64,000 nucleotides of DNA, taken from the NCBI GenBank assembly GCA_033852115.1, contig JAWSVE010000006.1, forward strand, positions 310,001 through 374,000, written 5' to 3'. This document shows, in pieces, positions 34,626 through 43,389 of this stretch. The notes below the pieces were generated by a model. The model was not told where the DNA came from. It searched no databases and saw only the letters and a list, made by a program, of their open reading frames with translations. Numbering within the stretch: the first letter of the stretch is position 1; each line of letters opens with the position of its first letter. The translations under genes were made by a program, and so were the position numbers. The DNA is from JAWSVE01 sp033852115. Lineage in GTDB: Bacteria > Pseudomonadota > Gammaproteobacteria > Pseudomonadales > Cellvibrionaceae.

Positions 34626-35564
34626 TTACCCGAATCGACCTGTAATGTAGGCCTCGGTCATCTCGTGTTGAGGGTTGGTAAATACCAATTCCGTTTTGTT
34701 TGCTTCGATCAATTTACCTAAATGAAAGTAGGCAGTGCGATGTGATACGCGTGCGGCTTGTTGCATTGAGTGCGTCACGATGGCGATCGTATAGTTTTCG
34801 CTTAATTCAGCGATCAGCTCTTCGATTTTTGCGGTAGCAATAGGGTCAAGCGCTGAACAGGGTTCATCCATTAAGATGACTTCTGGACTTACCGCGATGG
34901 TTCGCGCAATACATAAGCGTTGTTGTTGACCACCCGATAGGCCAGTGCCTGGCTGATCCAATCTGTCCTTAACTTCATTCCATAGCCCGGCGCGTTTTAA
35001 ACTGGTTTCAACAACTTCGTCGAGTTCTGCGCGATGATTCACTAAGCCGTGAATACGAGGACCATAAGCAACGTTATCGTATATCGATTTAGGAAACGGG
35101 TTGGGCTTTTGGAATACCATGCCAACACGCGCCCTTAGGGGTACCACATCGAGCTTAGGATCGTAGATGTTTTGTCCATCGAGGCTGATGTCACCTTCGA
35201 TGCGGCAGGTATCTATCGTGTCATTCATCCGATTTAGGCAGCGTAAAAAGGTCGATTTACCACAGCCGGATGGCCCAATCATCGCGATGACTTCATGTTC
35301 GCCAATATCTAAGCTCACATCGTGCATAACTTGCTTTTCGCCATAGTAAACTTTGACGTTACGCGCTGTCATTTTGGGATTATCGCAATAAGGGGTACCA
35401 ATGGTCTCTTGACCTAGGTATTGCTCGACCCCAGCTGGGCCATTTTCTGCGGGCTTAGATTCTACGGTTGAATCCATCGGGTTGCTTTCCTTCTTTAGCG
35501 AGACAGCAGATTCCGCTGTGGTCGCTTTGCTCTTTTCAATGCGTTCTTCTGTGACAATATCCAT
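34626..35564 (-). CDS. pstB: Phosphate ABC transporter ATP-binding protein PstB
   Basis: This 312-residue ATPase drives high-affinity phosphate import. It has Walker A GPSGCGKST, the PstB signature LRCLNRMNDTI, Q-loop VFQKPNPFPKSIYDN, ABC signature LSGGQQQRLCIARTIA, Walker B VILMDEPCSALDP and the switch His in IVTHSMQQAARV. It carries about 55 extra N-terminal residues, low in complexity (KSKATTAESAVSLKKES), compared with the usual 257-residue PstB; an internal ATG at residue 30 is possible. The gene lies between pstA (11-base gap) and phoU. Confidence 0.95.
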   Translation of the reverse strand: MDIVTEERIEKSKATTAESAVSLKKESNPMDSTVESKPAENGPAGVEQYLGQETIGTPYCDNPKMTARNVKVYYGEKQVMHDVSLDIGEHEVIAMIGPSGCGKSTFLRCLNRMNDTIDTCRIEGDISLDGQNIYDPKLDVVPLRARVGMVFQKPNPFPKSIYDNVAYGPRIHGLVNHRAELDEVVETSLKRAGLWNEVKDRLDQPGTGLSGGQQQRLCIARTIAVSPEVILMDEPCSALDPIATAKIEELIAELSENYTIAIVTHSMQQAARVSHRTAYFHLGKLIEANKTELVFTNPQHEMTEAYITGRFG

Positions 35565-35575
35565 CTTAGACCTCT

Positions 35576-36862
35576 CTACCAGCGTCGTTCAAGGCGCTTG
35601 CGTAACCAAACGGCCAAAGTATTCATAAAAATCAGGAAGGCCAGTAGCACCATGATCGCTGCCGAGGTGCGCTCAACAAACGCTCGCTCTGGACTATCGG
35701 CCCATAAAAATATCTGTACCGGCAATACTGTTGCCGGGTCAGTAATACCTGCTGGCAAGTCGACAATGAAGGCAACCATACCAATCATCAGTAACGGTGC
35801 TGTTTCGCCCAGTGCTTGTGCCATACCGATAATGGTGCCGGTCAACATGCCAGGCATGGCGAGCGGTAGCACATGATGCAAAATCATTTGCATTTTTGAT
35901 GCACCAACGCCTAAAGCGGCTTCTCGAATGGATGGCGGCACCGATTTAATGGCCGCTCGACTCGATATAATAATGGTTGGCAATGTCATCAATGTGAGAA
36001 CAAGGCCACCCACTAACGGTACAGAGCGCGTTAGGCCAAACATATTGATGAAAATGGCGAGTCCGAGAAGCCCAAAAATAATCGAAGGTACTGCGGCCAA
36101 GTTGTTAATATTTACCTCAATAAGTTCGGTAAATTTATTTTTAGGCGCGTACTCTTCGAGATAGATCGCAGCGGCAACACCAATCGGGAAAGATAACAGC
36201 AAGGTCACAACGAGGGTAAACAAAGAACCTAACGCCGCACCTAAAATACCGGCTTGCTCTGGCTCTCGGGACGCACTTGCGGTAAAGAAAGTGGTGTTAA
36301 ATTGGGTACGAATCGCTTCATCATCAATTAACGTTTGAACCCAGCCAATTTGTTGTTCGCTTAAGCGTCCCGTAAAAGGCTCTCCGAAACCATCGAGACT
36401 TTTTACGTACACGTCAACATCATCATCCGCCAGAATCCAAGTGGATACCGTTTCACCCAGCAAGTCGGGGTTCTCGGCCAATGTATCCTGTAAATGGAAT
36501 GATGCTGCATTGCTCAACATTGCGCTTAGGGCGCGTTTGTCGCGACGGCTTTTTGCATCCGGAAATTTACCGCGAATGGCATTGCGCAAAATAGCTTCGT
36601 AGTTACCAGCGCGCAATTGTTCTGGATCTGTTGCATCCGAAATGCCTAGATCGTCGCGATTAAATTCTATTGGCAATAAAATACGCGTTTGCTTAAACGC
36701 AGGTAAACCTTTGGAAATGATATCGGTAAATAAAACCACCAAGCACAATAAGCCAAAGCCGATGGACATTAATCCGTACAAGCGAAATCGCTTTTCAGCG
36801 CGATAACGCTTGCTGAGATTTTTTTCAACGATATCAATCGTTCGTTGAGTTGCTTTATTCAT
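35576..36862 (-). CDS. pstA: Phosphate ABC transporter permease PstA
   Basis: This 428-residue inner-membrane subunit forms the phosphate channel with PstC. An N-terminal helix (LYGLMSIGFGLLCLVVLFTD) is followed by a soluble insert of about 150 residues (55-205), then the permease domain with six helices and an EAA-type loop (REAALGVGASKMQMILHHVL) that contacts PstB. The usual PstA has about 300 residues; the long form with a periplasmic insert is common in marine gammaproteobacteria. The gene overlaps the pstC stop by eight bases, which implies coupled translation. Confidence 0.9.
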   Translation of the reverse strand: MNKATQRTIDIVEKNLSKRYRAEKRFRLYGLMSIGFGLLCLVVLFTDIISKGLPAFKQTRILLPIEFNRDDLGISDATDPEQLRAGNYEAILRNAIRGKFPDAKSRRDKRALSAMLSNAASFHLQDTLAENPDLLGETVSTWILADDDVDVYVKSLDGFGEPFTGRLSEQQIGWVQTLIDDEAIRTQFNTTFFTASASREPEQAGILGAALGSLFTLVVTLLLSFPIGVAAAIYLEEYAPKNKFTELIEVNINNLAAVPSIIFGLLGLAIFINMFGLTRSVPLVGGLVLTLMTLPTIIISSRAAIKSVPPSIREAALGVGASKMQMILHHVLPLAMPGMLTGTIIGMAQALGETAPLLMIGMVAFIVDLPAGITDPATVLPVQIFLWADSPERAFVERTSAAIMVLLAFLIFMNTLAVWLRKRLERRW

Positions 36863-38240
36863 ACTGCTCCCGATATTTTTTCACTACGTGCAGCGCTAGG
36901 AAATTCAGGCTGAGCGTTACCAAAAATAGCATGAGTCCGAGCGCAAACGCGGCCAATGTTTTTGGACTATCGAACTCTTGGTCTCCCACCAACAGGGTGA
37001 CAATTTGTACCGTGACTGTAGTGACCGTTTCCAACGGATTCGCCGTGAGATTTGCTGCCAAACCAGCCGCCATAACCACAATCATGGTTTCACCAATCGC
37101 ACGGGATACCGCCAGCAATACGCCACCCACAATACCGGGTAGTGCCGCAGGAATAACGACTTGTTTGATGGTTTCAGATCGAGTTGCACCCAGGCCTAAC
37201 GATCCGTCACGCATTGCTTGAGGAACCGCATTGATGACATCGTCCGAGAGGGATGAGACGAATGGAATAATCATCACCCCCATGACTATACCCGCTGCCA
37301 AAGCGCTCTCTGACGAAACCGTAACGCCCATATCGGCACCGAGGTTACGAATAAAGGGGGCAATAGTTAATGCCGCAAAAAACCCATACACCACGGTGGG
37401 AATACCCGCTAGCACTTCCAGCATGGGTTTAACAATAGAACGAACTCGTGCAGACGCGTACTCGGATAGATAAATTGCTGACATTAAACCAGTGGGCACC
37501 GCAACCACCATCGCAATGGCAGAAATAAGCAAGGTTCCGGTAAACAATGGGATGGCACCAAACGCACCGGAACCACCTACTTGATCCGCACGAATTGCAA
37601 CCTGCGGACTCCACTCGACGCCAAAGACAAAATCGGTGATGGGTACTGATTGGAAAAATCGAATCGATTCAAATAACACTGACAAGACAATACCGAGCGT
37701 TGTAAAAATCGCGAGACATGAACATAACAGCAAAGCAATCTTGAAGACTTGCTCGACTTGAATGCGCGCTTTAAATTCTGGATGGACTTTTCGCCAGCCC
37801 CAGAGGCCGCCGAGAATAGCGACTGAGATGCTAATGACCGTAATACTGCTCTTCGCGGTACTTTTAAGGCTCACCAGGTGATCGGCTGCCGCTTGTAGCG
37901 CCGGGTCAATCTCACCCACGTGATTCCCTGCAGCGATGTTATTAACGCTGTTTAATAACAAGTCCATTTCACCGGAGCCTTGATTACGCAAGTTTTCCGG
38001 CAGCTCAGCTAAAATAATATTGCGAATAATAATGTCATCAAAGGCAAACCAACCAGCCAGAACAATGAGACACGGTACCGCACACCACAGTGCAGTTAAT
38101 GCACCGTAATAAAACGGCAGTGAATTGAGATAGCGCGCACCGCCGAGTTTGCCAGCGACCTGGAGAGAGCGAGAACGCCCCAATATATAGGCGACGCCAA
38201 CAATAATCACGAGGGCAAGTAATAGTGTGGAGGGGTTCAT
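36855..38240 (-). CDS. pstC: Phosphate ABC transporter permease PstC
   Basis: This 461-residue permease pairs with PstA. It has extra N-terminal helices (LLALVIIVGVAYILGR; ALTALWCAVPCLIVLAGWF) and a soluble segment before the conserved permease core, whose EAA-type loop reads MRDGSLGLGATRSETIKQVV. Ordinary PstC has about 320 residues, so this is the enlarged type, matching the enlarged PstA. The start has GAAGAG nine bases upstream. About 160 bases separate it from pstS, and that spacer holds a hairpin. Confidence 0.9.
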   Translation of the reverse strand: MNPSTLLLALVIIVGVAYILGRSRSLQVAGKLGGARYLNSLPFYYGALTALWCAVPCLIVLAGWFAFDDIIIRNIILAELPENLRNQGSGEMDLLLNSVNNIAAGNHVGEIDPALQAAADHLVSLKSTAKSSITVISISVAILGGLWGWRKVHPEFKARIQVEQVFKIALLLCSCLAIFTTLGIVLSVLFESIRFFQSVPITDFVFGVEWSPQVAIRADQVGGSGAFGAIPLFTGTLLISAIAMVVAVPTGLMSAIYLSEYASARVRSIVKPMLEVLAGIPTVVYGFFAALTIAPFIRNLGADMGVTVSSESALAAGIVMGVMIIPFVSSLSDDVINAVPQAMRDGSLGLGATRSETIKQVVIPAALPGIVGGVLLAVSRAIGETMIVVMAAGLAANLTANPLETVTTVTVQIVTLLVGDQEFDSPKTLAAFALGLMLFLVTLSLNFLALHVVKKYREQYE

Positions 38241-38313
38241 AACACTCTTCTTTAAGTTGCTCTATTGTCCATCAATCCTGACCAAAAGCGTTCGCTTAGC
38301 GAACTGTACTTAG

Positions 38314-38349
38314 CAAAATAGCCCAGCAAGAAACTTGCTGGGCTATTTG
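38314..38349 (-). terminator. Hairpin between pstS and pstC
   Basis: A 14-base stem AAATAGCCCAGCAAG / CTTGCTGGGCTATTT with loop AAA lies between pstS and pstC, and the minus strand continues as TTTTG. It probably limits read-through or protects the pstS mRNA, giving more PstS than membrane subunits. Confidence 0.75.
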
Positions 38350-38400
38350 CCGTAATCCATTACGCAGAGCAGGGTGGGGGGCACCACCGCTGCAACTCAA

Positions 38401-39444
38401 TTACATATTGAGAAGTTCTAAATTTTTAACTGCTTTAGCAACCGCTGCACGCTTCTCTTCACCCAGAGGAATCATGCCTTTTTCAGTGAGGTATCCTTCT
38501 TCACCAAATGCACGCTCGTTGGTAAATTCAGCGAGGTATTCTGCGATGCCCGGTATTGTACCAACATGCGCTTTCTTCACATAGAAGTAGAGCGGACGCG
38601 AGACAGGGTAACTACCATCAGCGATGGTCTCGAAGGTTGGGTCTTCGCCATCAACCTTAGAGCCTTGCACTTTATCGGCGTTTTGGTCGAGGAAGCTGAA
38701 ACCAAAGATACCTAATGCTGAAGGGTTGGCGTTTAGTTTTTGAACGATTAGGTTATCGTTCTCGCCTGCTTCAATGTAAGGGCCGTCTTCACGTACCGCA
38801 TGACAAACCGCTTTGTACTTGTTCTTGTCGACTTTCTTCATGTCTTTGATCCAAGAGAAGGTCTTACAACCACCCTCTAGTGCCAATTCGGCAAACGCAT
38901 CGCGGGTGCCCGACGTTGGGGGAGGACCAAGCACTTCAATCGCAGTTGCAGGAAGCGCAGGATTGACGTCTTTCCAGGTTTTATAGGGGTTTTCTACCAA
39001 TGTCTCTGAGCCGTCAGGGTTTGGAACGGTTTTAGCCAACGCTAAGAAGAGATCGCGGCGAGTCAACGAAATTTGTTCAGTTTGAGTCGAGTTCGCGATG
39101 ACGATACCGTCGTAACCAATAAGCACTTCAACGATATCTTTAACGCCGTTTTCCGCGCACATCTCAACTTCTGAAGACTTAATGCGACGTGACGCGTTGG
39201 TGATGTCTGGGTGACTTACGCCAACGCCCTGACAGAACAGCTTTAAACCACCGCCAGAACCTGTCGATTCAACCTTTGGCGTTTTGAAGTTAGTGCTACG
39301 ACCAAAGCGCTCCGCTACGACTGTCGAGAAAGGGTATACGGTAGAAGAACCGACGATGCTGATGTAATCGCGGCCTTCCGCTTGAGCACCCGCTGCTGTC
39401 AATGCAGCTGCTGCTAATAATGTAGTGTTAATAAGTTTTTTCAC
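38401..39444 (-). CDS. pstS: Phosphate-binding protein PstS
   Basis: This 347-residue periplasmic protein captures phosphate for PstCAB. It starts at GTG 39444, seven bases after GGAG, and has a signal peptide (KKLINTTLLAAAALTAAGAQ, cleaved near QA-EGRD). Family motifs include VGSSTVYPFSTVVAERFG and STGSGGGLKLFCQG near the N-terminus and GPPPTSGTRDAFAELALEGG later, where Ser, Thr and Arg bind phosphate. It is the PstS type common in marine Proteobacteria rather than the enteric one. A Pho box lies about 100 bases upstream. Confidence 0.93.
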   Translation of the reverse strand: MKKLINTTLLAAAALTAAGAQAEGRDYISIVGSSTVYPFSTVVAERFGRSTNFKTPKVESTGSGGGLKLFCQGVGVSHPDITNASRRIKSSEVEMCAENGVKDIVEVLIGYDGIVIANSTQTEQISLTRRDLFLALAKTVPNPDGSETLVENPYKTWKDVNPALPATAIEVLGPPPTSGTRDAFAELALEGGCKTFSWIKDMKKVDKNKYKAVCHAVREDGPYIEAGENDNLIVQKLNANPSALGIFGFSFLDQNADKVQGSKVDGEDPTFETIADGSYPVSRPLYFYVKKAHVGTIPGIAEYLAEFTNERAFGEEGYLTEKGMIPLGEEKRAAVAKAVKNLELLNM

Positions 39445-39538
39445 GTTTTTCTCCGAAGTCCCAACAAAAGCCCTGAAAAGCGGCCCATGTCATGTCACAA
39501 ATAGAAACCATTACCCGATTAGGGAATGGGCGCATTAT

Positions 39539-39567
39539 GCGAAAGCTATATGACAGTTTTGTGACAT
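39539..39567 (-). promoter_or_regulatory. Pho box (PhoB site) upstream of pstS
   Basis: Read on the minus strand, three heptamers repeat every 11 bases with AT-rich four-base spacers: ATGTCAC-AAAA, CTGTCAT-ATAG, CTTTCGC-ATAA. The middle one is the perfect PhoB consensus CTGTCAT. This layout is the known PhoB operator and sits about 100 bases before the pstS start. Confidence 0.8.
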
Positions 39568-39671
39568 GCTGTAACACTTCGTAGCCTGTATCCCTACTAG
39601 AGCCGCAACCCATTGATTCGTATATACTTCCCCGCATAAATCAATTTACCCAATAAGCTGCCGATTCCATC

Positions 39672-40160
39672 ATGACCTACCTGGACCAACTTAGCCTAAC
39701 TCTGGGCCGAGCCGTCGCCTGGCTGACGCTGGTCATGGGTGCTGTGACATTGGGACTGGTCGTCGCGCGGTATGGCTTCAACGTTAACGCCATTGCGTTA
39801 CAGGAAAGTGTCATTTACATGCATGGCCTGGTGTTTTTACTGGGATCTGCCATGACGCTGCACCAACAGGGACATGTGCGAGTCGATGTCCTCTATCGGC
39901 GCTTTAACGCTCGCCAGCAAGCCTGGGTGGATGCGGTAGGCGGTATCGTCCTACTGTTGCCTTTTTGCCTCTTCATGCTGTTTATCAGCATCAACTTCGT
40001 GACAACCAGCTGGCAGAACCTCGAGGGCTCTACTGAACCTGGCGGTATCCCGGCTGTGTTTCTTTTAAAGACGCTGATCCCGGTAAGCAGCGGCCTGCTG
40101 GGTTTGCAGGCGATCAGCGAAGTGGGGCGCTGCACTGCGCGCCTCATGCAACCGGATTAG
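39672..40160 (+). CDS. TRAP transporter small permease (DctQ-type)
   Basis: This 162-residue protein has four hydrophobic helices and the DctQ-family pattern: ARYGFNVNAIALQESVIYMH near helix two and AMTLHQQGHVRVDVLYRRF. It should form the small membrane subunit of a tripartite, sodium-driven importer. The large subunit gene follows after ten bases. The matching binding protein is probably encoded on the opposite strand at 42189-43316. The gene is divergent from pstS, so the 227-base spacer holds both promoters. Confidence 0.88.
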   Translation: MTYLDQLSLTLGRAVAWLTLVMGAVTLGLVVARYGFNVNAIALQESVIYMHGLVFLLGSAMTLHQQGHVRVDVLYRRFNARQQAWVDAVGGIVLLLPFCLFMLFISINFVTTSWQNLEGSTEPGGIPAVFLLKTLIPVSSGLLGLQAISEVGRCTARLMQPD

Positions 40161-40170
40161 GGGCTAGCTC

Positions 40171-41574
40171 GTGTTTGAACCTTCGCTTGTCGTTGAGCTA
40201 TTGCCGTTACTGTTTTTCTTCGTCACCTGCGCCATGCTCATGTTGGGCTATCCGGTGGCTTTTACCCTGGCGGGGAGCGCGCTAATTTTCGCGGGTATTG
40301 GCATCGCCTCAGGCGTATTCGACCCCAATTTATTGCTCGCTTATCCCTCGCGGGTTTTCGGCACCATGATCAATGGCACCTTGGTTGCGGTACCGCTATT
40401 TGTTTTTATGGGTGTGATGCTCGAAAAGTCGCGCATTGCCGAAGTGCTACTGGCTGATTTGTCCCGTTTGCTCGGTAGGCTACCGGGTGGGCTTGCCGTT
40501 GCCGTATTGATCGTTGGTATGCTGATGGCGGCCAGCACCGGTATCGTCGGCGCTACAGTTGTGACGATGGGACTGATGTCGCTGCCCACGATGTTGAATA
40601 ACCGCTATGACCCCCAACTGGCCACCGGCATCATTTGCGCAACCGGCACGCTCGGCCAGATCATTCCACCCTCCATTGCCTTGGTCTTGCTAGGTGACGT
40701 GCTCTCAACGGCCTATCAACAAGCGCAGAACGCGCAAGGCATTGTTAGCCCTGATACGGTATCGGTGGGCGACTTGTTTATTGGGGCATTAATCCCCGGT
40801 GTGCTGTTGGTTGTCTGCTATGGGATCTACGTTGTCACCCGCGTCGCACTCCAACCATCCTTGGCGCCATCCATTCGCGCGGACTCCAGGGCCGACGGTG
40901 ACAAAAACACGGTGTCTTTGCACCATACGCTGCGCAGTCTTCTGCCACCAATCGCGTTAATGGTGTGTGTGCTTGGCTCGATTCTCATGGGAATCGCAAC
41001 CCCAACCGAAGCCGCTGGCGTCGGTGCTATGGGAGCCATGCTGCTCGCTTTTATCAATAAGCAACTCGATATAAACACACTCCGGAGCGTGGTTCGCTCA
41101 ACCACCGAAACAACCGCGATGGTGTTTATGATTTTATTGGGCGCTTCATTATTCTCGCTGGTGTTTCGCGGCTTTGGCGGTGATGCATTGATCGAAGCGT
41201 TTTTCGCAGACCTACCGGGTGGAAAATGGACAGCGCTGCTGCTAGTGATGCTGGTGGTCTTTCTGCTTGGATTTATTTTGGACTTTATAGAGATTACTTT
41301 CGTGGTCGTGCCTATCGTCGGGCCGATTCTCTTGGCAATGGATATTGACCCGGTTTGGCTAGGGATTATGCTCGCCGTCAATCTACAAACCTCTTTTTTA
41401 ACACCGCCATTTGGCTTCGCACTCTTTTATTTACGTGGCGTCTCACCAGAGAGTGTCACCACTGGGACGATTTATCGTGGCGTCGTGCCATTTATTGTGA
41501 TCCAATTGCTGTTACTCGTACTGCTCGCCGCTTATCCTTCACTCGCTACCTGGCTTCCCACCACGCTGGGGTAA
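40171..41574 (+). CDS. TRAP transporter large permease (DctM-type)
   Basis: This 467-residue membrane protein has about twelve helices and DctM-family motifs, including PLFVFMGVMLEKSRIAE, ASTGIVGATVVTMGLMSLP, ATGTLGQIIPPSIALVLLGD and FLTPPFGFALFYLRGV. It carries the substrate across the inner membrane using the sodium gradient. It starts at GTG 40171, ten bases after the dctQ-type stop. The subtype with FLTPPFGFALFYLRG is the one usually paired with TakP/mannitol-type binding proteins that take 2-oxo acids or aromatic acids. Confidence 0.9.
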   Translation: MFEPSLVVELLPLLFFFVTCAMLMLGYPVAFTLAGSALIFAGIGIASGVFDPNLLLAYPSRVFGTMINGTLVAVPLFVFMGVMLEKSRIAEVLLADLSRLLGRLPGGLAVAVLIVGMLMAASTGIVGATVVTMGLMSLPTMLNNRYDPQLATGIICATGTLGQIIPPSIALVLLGDVLSTAYQQAQNAQGIVSPDTVSVGDLFIGALIPGVLLVVCYGIYVVTRVALQPSLAPSIRADSRADGDKNTVSLHHTLRSLLPPIALMVCVLGSILMGIATPTEAAGVGAMGAMLLAFINKQLDINTLRSVVRSTTETTAMVFMILLGASLFSLVFRGFGGDALIEAFFADLPGGKWTALLLVMLVVFLLGFILDFIEITFVVVPIVGPILLAMDIDPVWLGIMLAVNLQTSFLTPPFGFALFYLRGVSPESVTTGTIYRGVVPFIVIQLLLLVLLAAYPSLATWLPTTLG

Positions 41575-41712
41575 CTCTTTAGGGAGCAAGTTAGGCAATT
41601 TGCTGTCTAGATACAGCGGAAATTAGTGAACCGCTTTTCACAATGAAGATAAGGCAGCTACACTGAATTTTTTAAGTCGCATATTTTTGGAACTAGAGAT
41701 AGGTCGTACTCC

Positions 41713-42114
41713 ATGACAGATATAGATGAAGATCCCACCCCTACTGGCACACTGACACTACAAACACTCGCCATGCCTGCCGACACGAATGCAAATGGCG
41801 ATATTTTTGGTGGCTGGTTGATGTCTCAGATGGATTTGGCTGGCGCCATTCTCGCGCACGATTATGCACTTGGCCGAGTCACCACTGTTGCTGTGGGTGG
41901 TATGACCTTTTTGCGCCCAGTTCCCGTCGGTGCAACCGTCAGTTGCTATGCCCAGGCGCTAGAAACCGGTCGCTCATCTATTCGGACCCTCGTCGAGGTG
42001 TGGATCAAATCTAACCGCTCCGGTGATGTTGAGAAAGTTACCGAGGGCGAATTTGTTTTTGTGGCCATCGATGATCACGGTCGCACACGCCCACTGAAGA
42101 AAACGCTCGACTAA
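41713..42114 (+). CDS. yciA: Acyl-CoA thioesterase, YciA type
   Basis: This 133-residue hotdog enzyme should hydrolyse a broad range of acyl-CoA esters in the cytoplasm. The YciA/cytosolic acyl-CoA hydrolase signature is visible as ANGDIFGGWLMSQMDLAGAI, with the catalytic Asp in QMD, and VAVGGMTFLRPVPVGATVSC. A C-terminal FVFVAIDDHGRTRPL is typical too. It lies between the TRAP permease genes and the convergent TRAP binding protein gene, which may only be chance. It ends at a bidirectional terminator. Confidence 0.88.
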   Translation: MTDIDEDPTPTGTLTLQTLAMPADTNANGDIFGGWLMSQMDLAGAILAHDYALGRVTTVAVGGMTFLRPVPVGATVSCYAQALETGRSSIRTLVEVWIKSNRSGDVEKVTEGEFVFVAIDDHGRTRPLKKTLD

Positions 42115-42143
42115 TCTCTATCGCGCTGCATAACTTGAACTTT

Positions 42144-42177
42144 AAAAAGCCCTCGCTGATCGCGAGGGCTTTTTTGT
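42144..42177. terminator. Bidirectional terminator
   Basis: AAAAAGCCCTCGC / GCGAGGGCTTTTTT with a short loop lies between two convergent genes and has A- and T-runs on both sides, so it can stop transcription in either direction. Confidence 0.9.
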
Positions 42178-42188
42178 TTCTACCTGGC

Positions 42189-43316
42189 TTACCGCAGGCG
42201 GTAGTAAGCTTCTTCCGCGACCTCGTGATAGGTTTGCACCTGTTCTGAATAAGTGCTGTAAGCACGGTATACTTTATCGAACACGGGGTCTTCTGCCGCA
42301 ATTTCCTCATAGAGCTCTATCGAGATTTTACGAAACTCATTGATGACATCATCAGGCAAGCGCCGCACTTCGATTTCATCATTGTTCAACAGCTGCTGCA
42401 AGGCGGCATTATTTTGGCTGGTGTAATCATCGAGCATATCTTGATTAATGGCGCGCGCCGCGAGCGCCACAATATGTTGCAAATCTTCCGGCAAGCTCTC
42501 GTAGGCTTGTTTATTAACGATTAATTCAAGCGTCGGGCCCGGTTCGTGCCAACCAGGGTAATAGTAATATTTTGCGACTTCGTGCAAACCCGTGGCGATA
42601 TCATTATAGGGACCAACCCATTCGGTGGCGTCGATGGTTCCTGTTTGCATCGCTGTGTATAGCTCACCACCAGCAATAGTCACTGACGTACCGCCTGCAC
42701 GATTGAACACTTCGCCACCGATACCGGGAATGCGCATTTTTAAACCCTGCACATCGTCGAGCGAATTAATTTCCTTATTAAACCAGCCAGCCATTTGGAC
42801 GCCGGTATTGCCTGCAGGGAAAGGAATTAAATTGTAGGGCTCATATAGTTCACGCCACAACGCTAAACCGCCACCGTAAAACAGCCAACCGTTCATTTCT
42901 TGCGCATTCATACCAAACGGTACTGAGGTAAAAAACTGGGCTGCAGGCATTTTACCTTTCCAATAATAGGCTCCCGAATGACCCATCTGCACGCTGCCGG
43001 ACGAGACCGCATCAAACACACCTAACGCCGGCACAATTTCACCCGCACCTTCTACGTGAATCACTAACCGACCACCGCTCGCGTTACGAATATACTCTGC
43101 AAGATTCTCCGCCGCTGCCCCCAGCCCTGGCAAACCTTTTGGCCAAGACGTCACCATCGTCCAAGTATATTGGGGCTGATTATCAACTGTTGAATTCACT
43201 TGCTGCTGTAGGGGTTTTGCACTACCTACACGTTCCATCACATACAACGCAAAGACAATCACCAATAGAGCAATTAAGCCCAGCGTGACTAGTGGCAAAA
43301 TACGACGTTCGTTCAT
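42189..43316 (-). CDS. TRAP transporter substrate-binding protein (DctP/TakP type)
   Basis: This 375-residue periplasmic protein has an N-terminal hydrophobic helix (LVTLGLIALLVIVFALYVME), which may be an anchor or uncleaved signal. The core shows DctP-family motifs: ASGGRLVIHVEGAGEIVPAL, WFNKEINSLDDVQGLKMRIP (with the substrate-carboxylate Arg) and ATEWVGPYNDIATGLHEVAK followed by YYPGWHEPGP. The last resembles TakP of Rhodobacter, which binds 2-oxo acids with sodium. It should feed the permease genes at 39672-41574, although it is transcribed from the other strand. Such split arrangements are uncommon but known. Confidence 0.88.
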   Translation of the reverse strand: MNERRILPLVTLGLIALLVIVFALYVMERVGSAKPLQQQVNSTVDNQPQYTWTMVTSWPKGLPGLGAAAENLAEYIRNASGGRLVIHVEGAGEIVPALGVFDAVSSGSVQMGHSGAYYWKGKMPAAQFFTSVPFGMNAQEMNGWLFYGGGLALWRELYEPYNLIPFPAGNTGVQMAGWFNKEINSLDDVQGLKMRIPGIGGEVFNRAGGTSVTIAGGELYTAMQTGTIDATEWVGPYNDIATGLHEVAKYYYYPGWHEPGPTLELIVNKQAYESLPEDLQHIVALAARAINQDMLDDYTSQNNAALQQLLNNDEIEVRRLPDDVINEFRKISIELYEEIAAEDPVFDKVYRAYSTYSEQVQTYHEVAEEAYYRLR

Positions 43317-43389
43317 TGATTAAACTTCTTTATTATTAGCAATCGATAGATACTAGGCGCCTATAAAAATTAGTATTTTTTGGAGATGC

